Below, in pieces: positions 7,219-13,750 of a stretch of 19,380 nucleotides of DNA (position 1 is its first letter; each line of letters opens with the position of its first letter). The notes beneath the pieces were generated by a model. It saw only the letters and a program-made list of their open reading frames with translations, was not told the origin of the DNA and made no database searches. The stretch comes from SIG440 sp045587485. GTDB taxonomy: Bacteria > Bacillota > Clostridia > Monoglobales > Monoglobaceae. Location of the stretch: assembly GCA_045587485.1 (NCBI GenBank), contig JAZNCI010000063.1, positions 1-19,380 on the forward strand, in the 5' to 3' direction. The translations under genes were made by a program, and so were the position numbers.

Positions 7219-7245
7219 TTAGCACTCTACAATGTCGAGTGCTAA
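7219..7245. promoter_or_regulatory. CIRCE operator (HrcA binding site)
   Basis: TTAGCACTC, 9 nt, GAGTGCTAA is an exact match to the CIRCE consensus. HrcA binds this palindrome and represses groESL until heat shock or misfolding stress. It lies immediately downstream of the predicted groES -10 box. hrcA itself is not in the window. Confidence 0.98.
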
Positions 7246-7252
7246 TGTAATT

Positions 7253-7281
7253 AATATACAAAAATATTATATATAAATCAA
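7253..7281 (-). promoter_or_regulatory. Sigma-A-type promoter of groESL
   Basis: On the minus strand TTGATT (7276-7281) and TATATT (7253-7258) are separated by 17 nt, with the CIRCE element starting 7 nt after the -10. This is the standard arrangement for HrcA control. The 7284-7360 stretch upstream is AT-rich with a degenerate 20-nt duplication and no gene. Confidence 0.75.
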
Positions 7282-7360
7282 ACTCGATTACAGTTGATTA
7301 AGGTCGGTTACAGGTTATTATAACCAATTATATGCCAAAATCTACCCTAAACTGTTAAAT

Positions 7361-7828
7361 TTACATAATAGTAACAACGGCATAGGCTGAAATGCCTTCT
7401 TTTCTGCCTTCAAAACCAAGATGTTCGGTTGTGGTTGCTTTGACTGATACACAGGATATATCTATATCAAGAGCACGGCTGATATTTTCTCTCATTTTGT
7501 CAATATAAGGAGAGATTTTTGGAGCCTGAGCAACAACAGTTGTATCAATATTGTTTATTGAAAGTCCGTGCTTTGTGAGGATATCTTTTGCTTTTGAAAG
7601 AAGAATAAGACTGTCTATATCCTTAAACTGGTTGTCTGTATCGGGAAAGTGCTTGCCAATATCGCCAAGAGCAGCAGCACCCAGCAGTGCGTCCATTATT
7701 GCGTGCAAAAGAACGTCAGCATTAGAATGTCCAAGCAGACCTTTTTCATAAGGAATTTCAACACCGCCAAGTACAAGGCGTCTTTCATCTGCAAAAGCGT
7801 GAACATCATAACCAAATCCAACTCTCAT
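7361..7828 (-). CDS. ispF: 2-C-methyl-D-erythritol 2,4-cyclodiphosphate synthase
   Basis: IspF converts CDP-ME 2-phosphate to 2-C-methyl-D-erythritol 2,4-cyclodiphosphate with loss of CMP in the non-mevalonate isoprenoid pathway. It is a zinc-dependent trimer. I start it at 7828 (155 residues) because MRVGFGYDVH matches the family N-terminus; an in-frame extension to 7882 adds 18 non-homologous residues. Metal ligands are D8 and H10 of the DVH motif and H42 (LLHAIMDALLGA). GHSNADV is at 33-39, and DIGKHFPDTD and the C-terminal TTEHLGFEGR motif are present. It lies after ispD, but 190 nt of structured repeat separates them, so the two may not be tightly coupled. ispE is not in the window. Confidence 0.96.
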   Translation of the reverse strand: MRVGFGYDVHAFADERRLVLGGVEIPYEKGLLGHSNADVLLHAIMDALLGAAALGDIGKHFPDTDNQFKDIDSLILLSKAKDILTKHGLSINNIDTTVVAQAPKISPYIDKMRENISRALDIDISCVSVKATTTEHLGFEGRKEGISAYAVVTIM

Positions 7829-7872
7829 AAAATTTCCATAGCCTTTCTGCCTACAAACAGTAATTAATAATA

Positions 7873-8003
7873 CCACACGCATCTTATTATAGGCAGATAA
7901 GGCGTATAGTGGAAATTACGCACATCGTCGTTTTGTGCTTTTCAGGCACAAAAGATAGGCGGTGCAATAAATTCCGCCGGAGGCTAACGTGATTTTCACG
8001 TTA
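7873..8003. repeat. Structured intergenic repeat, copy C, between ispD and ispF
   Basis: A first stem has CCAC-ACGC (7873-7880), unpaired AT, CTTAT (7883-7887) pairing with ATAAG-GCGT (7897-7905) and GTGG (7909-7912). A second has GCAC (7920-7923), unpaired AT, CGTC (7926-7929) pairing with GGCG-GTGC (7958-7965) and capped by TTTTGTGC/GCACAAAA. Then the linker AATAAATTCCGCC-GGAGGC matches copy A, and a terminal hairpin TAACGTGA-TTT-TCACGTTA (7985-8003) resembles the last hairpin of copy A. Confidence 0.58.
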
Positions 8004-8018
8004 TTCATCCTTTCAAAA

Positions 8019-8726
8019 TCATTTACTCAAAAATTGGTATATCGCTTCCGCAACAGCAAGGTCATCGGGAGTTGTTACCTTTATGTTTGTGTATTCTCCG
8101 TCAATGATACGTATATTAATTCCTGAGTACTCGGCAACAGAACAGTCATCTGTACCTGTAAAATCTAATTCTTTTGCACGTTCATATGCCAGCTTTAACT
8201 CGTCGGCGTAAAATACCTGAGGGGTTTGTATAAGCCGCAGCGTGTTGCGGTCGATGGTTTCAGTAATGATGTTTTCTTGATTTACTGCTTTTACGGTATC
8301 TTTGGGGACAACTCCGGGGGCAGCGGCACCGTATTCGTAAGCTGCCAAAACAAGCTCATCTATTTTTTTTACTGAAATAAAGGGGCGGGCACCATCGTGA
8401 ATGGCAACCAAACGTTCGTTTTCTACAAAAGACAAGCCACAAGACACCGAGTCCTGACGTGTATCACCGCCGGGTATGATATGGCATACCTTTGATATAC
8501 CAAATTCACGAATCATATCACTTACAGTAAGAATGTTTTCGGGTTTTGTGACAACAACAACAGAGTCAATTGATGTTGATTTGCTGAACTGCAAAAGGGT
8601 ATGCGCCAGAATGGGCATACCATCGATTGTTATAAGCTGTTTATCTGCACCGCACATGCGTCGGCTGTTGCCTGCCGCAACAATAATTGCGGTTGCTTTT
8701 GGAAAAGAAGATTTTTTGCGGAACAT
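8019..8726 (-). CDS. ispD: 2-C-methyl-D-erythritol 4-phosphate cytidylyltransferase
   Basis: IspD joins CTP and 2-C-methyl-D-erythritol 4-phosphate to give CDP-ME in the non-mevalonate isoprenoid pathway. The start is set at ATG 8726 (235 residues) because GGAGG at 8733-8737 is 6 nt upstream; the in-frame TTG at 8750 has no such site and would overlap carD. The glycine-rich CTP-binding signature is AIIVAAGNSRRM (13-24), followed by the lysine of DKQ. Other family motifs are GGDTRQDSVSCGL, VAIHDGARPFIS, AAPGVVPKDTVK, LIQTPQVF, TGTDDCSVAE and IKVTTPDDLAVAE. The gene follows carD by 20 nt, a common arrangement in Clostridia. Confidence 0.96.
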   Translation of the reverse strand: MFRKKSSFPKATAIIVAAGNSRRMCGADKQLITIDGMPILAHTLLQFSKSTSIDSVVVVTKPENILTVSDMIREFGISKVCHIIPGGDTRQDSVSCGLSFVENERLVAIHDGARPFISVKKIDELVLAAYEYGAAAPGVVPKDTVKAVNQENIITETIDRNTLRLIQTPQVFYADELKLAYERAKELDFTGTDDCSVAEYSGINIRIIDGEYTNIKVTTPDDLAVAEAIYQFLSK

Positions 8727-8746
8727 ATGTAACCTCCGTGACATTA

Positions 8747-9214
8747 TCAAATTGCCAGTAGCTCTTTAATTTCGTCAACAGACATTCTTTTGGCGAGAAC
8801 CAGTTCAGAAACAAGAATGTTTTTTGCGTTTGAAAGCATTTTTCGTTCGGCATTGGATAATGATTTTTTGTTATCTCTGAGAAGCAGTGTTTTTGCAACG
8901 GTTGCAACATCAATCAGGTTTCCACTTTTCATTTTTTCTATGTTTTCTCTGTATCGCTGGTTCCAGTTATTATTTAAATCCTCGTTGCAACAGAGAAAAT
9001 GGTTGATAGCATCGTTGGCGGCATCCTCAGAAACAATCTTCCTGATGCCGATGGCGTCTGTGTTGTTAACGGGCAGCATTACCTTCATATCGCTGATGGA
9101 AATCTGCAAAATATAGTACTTATGGAGTTCACCAAGAATTTTCTTTTCCTCAATATCAATAATAATTCCGGCTCCATGCATTGGATAAACTATTTTGTCA
9201 CCTATATGAAACAC
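8747..9214 (-). CDS. carD: CarD family transcriptional regulator
   Basis: CarD-type proteins bind the RNA polymerase beta subunit through an N-terminal Tudor-like domain and stabilise open promoter complexes, notably at rRNA promoters. I start it at GTG 9214 (155 residues): AAGGGAAG is 7 nt upstream (9222-9229) and the resulting N-terminus MFHIGDKIVYPMHGAG fits the family. A TTG at 9232 in frame is less likely. The interaction domain covers roughly residues 1-60, and the rest is a helical C-terminal domain (WNQRYRENIEKMKSGN, LSNAERKMLSNAKNIL). The neighbours radA upstream and ispD downstream are the usual Clostridia/Bacilli context. No clear promoter is visible in the short gap after radA. 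Confidence 0.93.
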   Translation of the reverse strand: MFHIGDKIVYPMHGAGIIIDIEEKKILGELHKYYILQISISDMKVMLPVNNTDAIGIRKIVSEDAANDAINHFLCCNEDLNNNWNQRYRENIEKMKSGNLIDVATVAKTLLLRDNKKSLSNAERKMLSNAKNILVSELVLAKRMSVDEIKELLAI

Positions 9215-9271
9215 ATCAAGACTTCCCTTCAAATACTTTTCTAATATAAGTATATTTTTTATGTAATAGAA

Positions 9272-10642
9272 TTATTTACAGAATTTGGATAATACATTCT
9301 GGATATTTGAGCAAGGAATCAGCTCAATACCGTCAAACTCTTTCAGCTTATTTAAATTTGTTGCAGGAATAATGCAACGCTTAAAACCCAGTTTTTCACA
9401 TTCTGCAATCCTTGCCTCAAGAAAACTGCAGGCACGAAGCTCGCCTGTGAGACCCACCTCGCCGATGGCAACGGTGTCGCTGTCCATTGCCCGACCCGAA
9501 TAACTGGAGGCAAGTGCCAGAACAAGACCAAGGTCTGCGGCAGGCTCGGAAATTCTGAGACCGCCTACAATATTGACATATGCATCAAATGCAGACATTT
9601 TTAAACCGCCTCGCTTTTCCAGAACAGCCATAAGCATTATAAAGCGGCTAAGGTCAGGACCGCTCGCCATTCTTCGGGGATTGCCGAAGGAGGTAGGGGT
9701 AACAAGAGCCTGAACCTCTGCAAGAACAGGCCGAGTGCCCTCCATAGTGCAGATTATACAGGAGCCTGGAACATTTTCGGGTCGCCCCGAAAGCATTGCA
9801 ATTGAAGGATTGGAAACCTCTTCAAGACCACAGCCCTTCATTTCAAACACTCCGATTTCGTTTGTTGAACCAAAACGGTTTTTTACCGCCCGCAGAATAC
9901 GAAATGACTGATGGCGTTCGCCTTCAAAATACAAAACACAGTCAACCATATGCTCTAAAATCTTAGGTCCTGCAAGAGCTCCTTCTTTTGTAACGTGCCC
10001 AACCACAAATACCGAGATGGAATTTTCCTTTGCAATTTTCATAAGCACGGTGGTAACATCCTTGATTTGTGCTGTGTTACCGGGTGTTGACTGAATTTCG
10101 GGATTATACATTGTCTGCACCGAGTCGATGATAAGAACATCGGGTTTTTCGCGAAAGATACAGTCTGTTATATAGTCCATATTCGTTTCGGAATATACCT
10201 TCAGATTTTCGGTTGTAATACCAAGCCTGTCTGCGCGGAGTTTTATCTGTCTTTGGGATTCCTCACCCGAAACATAAAGAATGCTTTGGGATTTTCCCAG
10301 ATGCTCGCAAATCTGCAACAGAAGAGTGGATTTACCTATTCCCGGGTCGCCGCCCACAAGGACAAGAGAACCCTTGACGAGTCCACCGCCTAGAACACGG
10401 TCAAGCTCGCCCATACCGGTTAGGGTGCGTGCCTCTTGTGATGAATCAATTTCGGAAATCCGCTTTGGTGATACCGTACCCGCAGAGGGTGCAGACATTA
10501 CCGAAACTTTAGAAGAGGAAGGAGCAGACTTGATAACCTCTTCTTCAATGGTGTTCCAGGAATTGCATGTTGTACACTTACCCATCCATTTGGGAAAGCT
10601 CGCTCCACATTCCGAACAAACATAAACGGTTTTTGTCTTCAT
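9272..10642 (-). CDS. radA: DNA repair protein RadA/Sms
   Basis: RadA is a RecA-like ATPase and helicase that helps process recombination intermediates and drives branch migration. The 456-residue length is standard. An N-terminal zinc finger has cysteines C9, C12, C23 and C26 (CSEC and CTTC). Walker A GGDPGIGKST is at 97-106, Walker B-like VLIIDSVQTMY follows, and the RadA-specific KNRFGSTNEIG motif is present. The C-terminus is the Lon-protease-like domain (ALVTPTSFGNPRRMASG, ... EVGLTGELRACSFLEARIAECEKLGFKRCIIPA), which lacks protease function in the family. It starts 12 nt after folD and ends 57 nt before carD, so it fits in one operon. Confidence 0.97.
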   Translation of the reverse strand: MKTKTVYVCSECGASFPKWMGKCTTCNSWNTIEEEVIKSAPSSSKVSVMSAPSAGTVSPKRISEIDSSQEARTLTGMGELDRVLGGGLVKGSLVLVGGDPGIGKSTLLLQICEHLGKSQSILYVSGEESQRQIKLRADRLGITTENLKVYSETNMDYITDCIFREKPDVLIIDSVQTMYNPEIQSTPGNTAQIKDVTTVLMKIAKENSISVFVVGHVTKEGALAGPKILEHMVDCVLYFEGERHQSFRILRAVKNRFGSTNEIGVFEMKGCGLEEVSNPSIAMLSGRPENVPGSCIICTMEGTRPVLAEVQALVTPTSFGNPRRMASGPDLSRFIMLMAVLEKRGGLKMSAFDAYVNIVGGLRISEPAADLGLVLALASSYSGRAMDSDTVAIGEVGLTGELRACSFLEARIAECEKLGFKRCIIPATNLNKLKEFDGIELIPCSNIQNVLSKFCK

Positions 10643-10654
10643 AATATAAATTCC

Positions 10655-11503
10655 TTATTTACTTGCGTTTTTTGCTGCAGTTAAAGTGTTCTGCATAAGC
10701 ATTGCAATTGTCATAGGTCCAACACCGCCGGGAACGGGAGTGATTGCACCTGCAACCTTTTCAACCTCATCGTATGCAACGTCGCCAACAAGCTTGCCGT
10801 CATCTAAACGGTTCATACCAACGTCGATTACAACAGCACCGGGTTTTACCATATCGGCGGTAACAAAGTTTGCTCTGCCAACAGCGGCAACCAAGATATC
10901 TGCCTGTTTTGTAACCTCTTTAAGATTTCTGGTTCGTGAATGACAAGTTGTGACAGTTCCGTTTTTATGAAGAAGGAGCATACTCATAGGTTTGCCCACA
11001 ATATTACTTCTGCCGATTACTACACAGTTTTTGCCTTCAATTTCAACATTGCTTTCTGCAATAAGCTCCATAATACCTGCAGGTGTGCAGGGCACAAAAT
11101 CATAGTCGCCAATCATAATCTTTCCCACATTTACGGGGTGAAAGGCGTCAACATCCTTTTCGGGACGAATTGTATTGATAACAACCTTTTCGTCAAGGTG
11201 TTTGGGAAGAGGCAGCTGAACTAAAATTCCGTGAATACTATTGTCATTGTTGAGCTTTTCAACCAATGATACAAGCTCATCCTGAGTTGTTTCTTCAGGG
11301 AGGGCAAATTTTTCAGAGTGCATACCAAGCTCCTGGCACATAGCTTCCTTTCTGCCAACATAAACCTTAGATGCAGGGTCTTCACCTACTATGATTACGG
11401 CAAGACCAGGGGTTGTTCCGCTTTTCTTCAGATTTTCGATTTCTATTTTGAGATTTTCCTTTATTCTTGCTGATACCGTTTTTCCGCTTAAGATTGTTGC
11501 CAT
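10655..11503 (-). CDS. folD: Bifunctional methylenetetrahydrofolate dehydrogenase/cyclohydrolase
   Basis: FolD interconverts 5,10-methylene-, 5,10-methenyl- and 10-formyl-tetrahydrofolate with NADP(H), supplying one-carbon units for purines and formyl-Met tRNA. The 282-residue protein is full length. Motifs: YVGRKEAMCQELG with the catalytic lysine, VQLPLPKHL, KDVDAFHPVNVGKI, the nucleotide-binding VVIGRSNIVGKPMSMLLL, TCHSRT, VVIDVGMNR and the C-terminal VPGGVGPMTIAMLMQNT. AAAGGAG lies 9 nt upstream of the ATG and MATILSGKTVSARIKENL is a normal FolD start, so I keep it although it overlaps the end of ygiQ by 122 nt in another frame. Confidence 0.97.
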   Translation of the reverse strand: MATILSGKTVSARIKENLKIEIENLKKSGTTPGLAVIIVGEDPASKVYVGRKEAMCQELGMHSEKFALPEETTQDELVSLVEKLNNDNSIHGILVQLPLPKHLDEKVVINTIRPEKDVDAFHPVNVGKIMIGDYDFVPCTPAGIMELIAESNVEIEGKNCVVIGRSNIVGKPMSMLLLHKNGTVTTCHSRTRNLKEVTKQADILVAAVGRANFVTADMVKPGAVVIDVGMNRLDDGKLVGDVAYDEVEKVAGAITPVPGGVGPMTIAMLMQNTLTAAKNASK

Positions 11504-13310
11504 TTTTATTTTCTCCTTTTGTTGGTTTTATAAGACATTCAGGTTTGAGACCAACAAGGTCGAGCCGTTTTGCCTTTGTTAGTGCATTTAGTATAAGATT
11601 ATAATTTTTCGGGTCACGGAACTGCAAAAGAGCACGCTGCATTTGTTTATCCTTGTAATCCTTTGCCACATAGACAGAATTCATTGTTCGTGGGTCAATT
11701 CCAGTGTAATACATACAGGTAGAAATGCTGCCTGGGGTGGGATAAAAGTCCTGAACCTGTTCGGGACTCAGGTGGTTTCTGTTGAGATATTCCGCCAGTT
11801 TTATTGCATCCTTCAAGGTGCTTCCCGGATGAGATGACATAAGGTATGGCACGGCATACTGTTCCTTGCCCAGCTTTTTATTTACAGCCTCAAATTTATT
11901 TAAGAACTTTTTATAAACGTCGTGAGAAGGCTTACCCATATATTTTAACACATTGTCCGAAATATGCTCCGGAGCGACTCTGAGCTGACCGCTGATGTGA
12001 TGCTTGCATAGCTCGGTGAAAAAACTGTCGTCTTTATCGCACATAAGATAGTCAAAGCGTATCCCTGACCGCACAAATACCTTTTTAACCTTTGGCAGCT
12101 TGCGTAGCTTTTGCAGCAGCTCAAGATAATCGCTGTGCGAAACCTCAAGATTTCTGCACGGTGTGGGAAACAGACATTGCTGATGTTTACATACTCCGTG
12201 TTTTAATTGTTTTTGACAGGAGGGAGCGCGAAAGTTGGCAGTTGGTCCGCCTACATCATGGATATATCCTTTAAAGCCGGGTTTTTTGGTAAGGGCCGCT
12301 GCCTCACGCAGAATTGAGTTGTGACTCCTTGCGGTTACTGTTCTGCCCTGGTGAAAGGCAAGGGAACAAAAATTGCAGCTGCCAAAGCAACCCCTGCATG
12401 AGGTTATACTGAACTCAATCTCGCTGATTGCAGGAACTCCGCCCAAAGACTCATATGATGGGTGATAAGTTCCTTCATATGGTAGCTCGTAAACCCTATC
12501 AAGCTCTTCGGTGGTGAGAGGCGGTGATGGAGGTAGCTGCACAATACACTTTTTGTCGTTGTCTTTTTGTACAAGTGTTCTGCCCCGAAACGCATCCTGT
12601 TCTTCGTATTGTATACGTGTTGCCTCGGCATAAAGACGATGACTTTGTGATACATCGTCAAATGAAGGGATAACTATAAAATCATTGGGGAAAATGGTTG
12701 CAGCATCTTCAAGATACACCGTGCCGGGCACGTGCTTGATTTGAACAGCCGGAACACCGCAGTCGAGAAGGTCTGCAATTTCCACAATCTGATGCTCGCC
12801 CATCCCGTAAATAAGCAAGTCAGCACCACTGTCGATAAGAATGCTTCTGCGAACCTTATCTGACCAGTAATCATAATGTGCAAATCGCCTGAGGCTTGCC
12901 TCGATTCCACCAATGATAATTGGTATTTTTTTTCCAAATGCCTCCCGAAGACGGTTGCAGTATACTACGGTTGCCCTGTCTGGACGTTTGTTTGGAGCTC
13001 CGCCAGGGGAGTAAAGGTCTTGTGAGCGAACTTTTTTTGATGCGGTATAGTGGTTGACCATCGGGTCAATGTTTCCTGACGAAACAAGAAAACCGAGCCT
13101 TGGCTCGCCAAGAACTTTAAAAGCTTCGCAGCTGTGCCAGTCAGGCTGAGAAATTATACCCACGGTATAGCCTGCATTCTCAAGAACACGGGAGATAATT
13201 GCGTGCCCGAAGCTTGAATGATCAACATATGCATCACCAATTATATAAATGAAATCAAGCTGAGTGATTCCACTCTTTTTCATATCATCCTTCGAGATGG
13301 GAAGAAACAT
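11382..13310 (-). CDS. ygiQ: YgiQ family radical SAM protein
   Basis: This belongs to the UPF0313/YgiQ family of radical S-adenosylmethionine proteins; the reaction and substrate are not established to my knowledge. The 642-residue sequence begins MFLPISKDDMKKSG, and an N-terminal B12-binding-like region contains GDAYVDHSSFGHAIISRVLE. The iron-sulfur motif CFGSCNFC (C308, C312, C315; C-x3-C-x2-C) lies in a typical TSCRGCFGSCNFCSLAFHQG context. YgiQ-type segments QVQDFYPTPGSISTCMYYTG and LKPECLIKP follow. The last roughly 40 residues are Lys/Asn/Arg-rich and are encoded over the folD start in another frame, so they may be readthrough past a lost stop. It has its own promoter and is first in the folD-radA direction. 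Confidence 0.92.
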   Translation of the reverse strand: MFLPISKDDMKKSGITQLDFIYIIGDAYVDHSSFGHAIISRVLENAGYTVGIISQPDWHSCEAFKVLGEPRLGFLVSSGNIDPMVNHYTASKKVRSQDLYSPGGAPNKRPDRATVVYCNRLREAFGKKIPIIIGGIEASLRRFAHYDYWSDKVRRSILIDSGADLLIYGMGEHQIVEIADLLDCGVPAVQIKHVPGTVYLEDAATIFPNDFIVIPSFDDVSQSHRLYAEATRIQYEEQDAFRGRTLVQKDNDKKCIVQLPPSPPLTTEELDRVYELPYEGTYHPSYESLGGVPAISEIEFSITSCRGCFGSCNFCSLAFHQGRTVTARSHNSILREAAALTKKPGFKGYIHDVGGPTANFRAPSCQKQLKHGVCKHQQCLFPTPCRNLEVSHSDYLELLQKLRKLPKVKKVFVRSGIRFDYLMCDKDDSFFTELCKHHISGQLRVAPEHISDNVLKYMGKPSHDVYKKFLNKFEAVNKKLGKEQYAVPYLMSSHPGSTLKDAIKLAEYLNRNHLSPEQVQDFYPTPGSISTCMYYTGIDPRTMNSVYVAKDYKDKQMQRALLQFRDPKNYNLILNALTKAKRLDLVGLKPECLIKPTKGENKNGNNLKRKNGISKNKGKSQNRNRKSEEKRNNPWSCRNHSR

Positions 13311-13346
13311 ATAAAATCCTCTCTGAAAATATATACAATATATATT

Positions 13347-13375
13347 ATTCTACCACAAAAATCTTTTTTTTTCAA
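13347..13375 (-). promoter_or_regulatory. Sigma-A-type promoter of ygiQ
   Basis: On the minus strand TTGAAA (13370-13375) and TAGAAT (13347-13352) are separated by 17 nt, 36 nt before the ygiQ start. AGAGAGG serves as ribosome site. Confidence 0.7.
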
Positions 13376-13398
13376 CCGCTTTTTTGCATAAATTTTAC

Positions 13399-13427
13399 TT
13401 GACGGAACTTGTCGGGCGTTGTATAAT
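13399..13427 (+). promoter_or_regulatory. Sigma-A-type promoter of the ACT/DUF711 operon
   Basis: TTGACG (13399-13404) and TATAAT (13422-13427, perfect) are separated by exactly 17 nt and lie 34 nt before the ACT gene start. It is divergent from the ygiQ promoter. Confidence 0.9.
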
Positions 13428-13461
13428 TAAGTAAATATAAACTTTAAAGGAGAGACTGTAG

Positions 13462-13731
13462 ATGAGAGCTGTTATTTCTGTTATGGGAATTGACCGCACA
13501 GGTATTATAGCAAATGTAAGCAACTGTCTTTATAAACATAATGTAAATATTCTGGACATAAATCAGACTATTATGCAGAATATTTTTACAATGGTTATGC
13601 TTGTGGAATTCATGGACAATTCAGAGGACTCAAACATCGTTATGTCAGAGCTTGATGCAATCGGCACAGAAATCGGTGTTGACGTGAGAATGCAGAACGA
13701 AGAAATTTTTAATTCAATGCACAGAATATAA
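13462..13731 (+). CDS. Small ACT-domain protein (UPF0237 family)
   Basis: This 89-residue protein is essentially a single ACT domain. The N-terminal beta-alpha unit RAVISVMGIDRTGIIANVSNCLYKHNVNILDIN carries the glycine-containing turn (GIDRTG) where ACT domains usually bind amino acids or other small ligands. The second half (FTMVMLVEF... EIGVDVRMQNEEIFNSMHRI) supplies the remaining strands and helix. It resembles GcvR-like regulators but has only one domain. AAAGGAGAG precedes the ATG. The next gene, 19 nt downstream, encodes a DUF711/PFL protein. This pairing is widespread in Firmicutes, so the two probably act together, perhaps with the ACT protein sensing a ligand. Function unknown. Confidence 0.9.
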   Translation: MRAVISVMGIDRTGIIANVSNCLYKHNVNILDINQTIMQNIFTMVMLVEFMDNSEDSNIVMSELDAIGTEIGVDVRMQNEEIFNSMHRI

Positions 13732-13750
13732 TTAAGAGGACATCGAAAAT

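Noticed and set aside
7037..7261. 74-codon minus-strand ORF in the groES leader
   Set aside because: It reads through the CIRCE operator and repeat copy B; its sequence is explained by those elements.
7284..7323. Tandem 20-nt near-repeat upstream of the groES promoter
   Set aside because: Only about 14 of 20 positions match and it is AT-rich; chance or an old duplication is enough to explain it.
7829..7882. Longer ispF start
   Set aside because: The extra 18 residues do not resemble IspF, whose N-terminus is the MRVGFGYDVH found at 7828.
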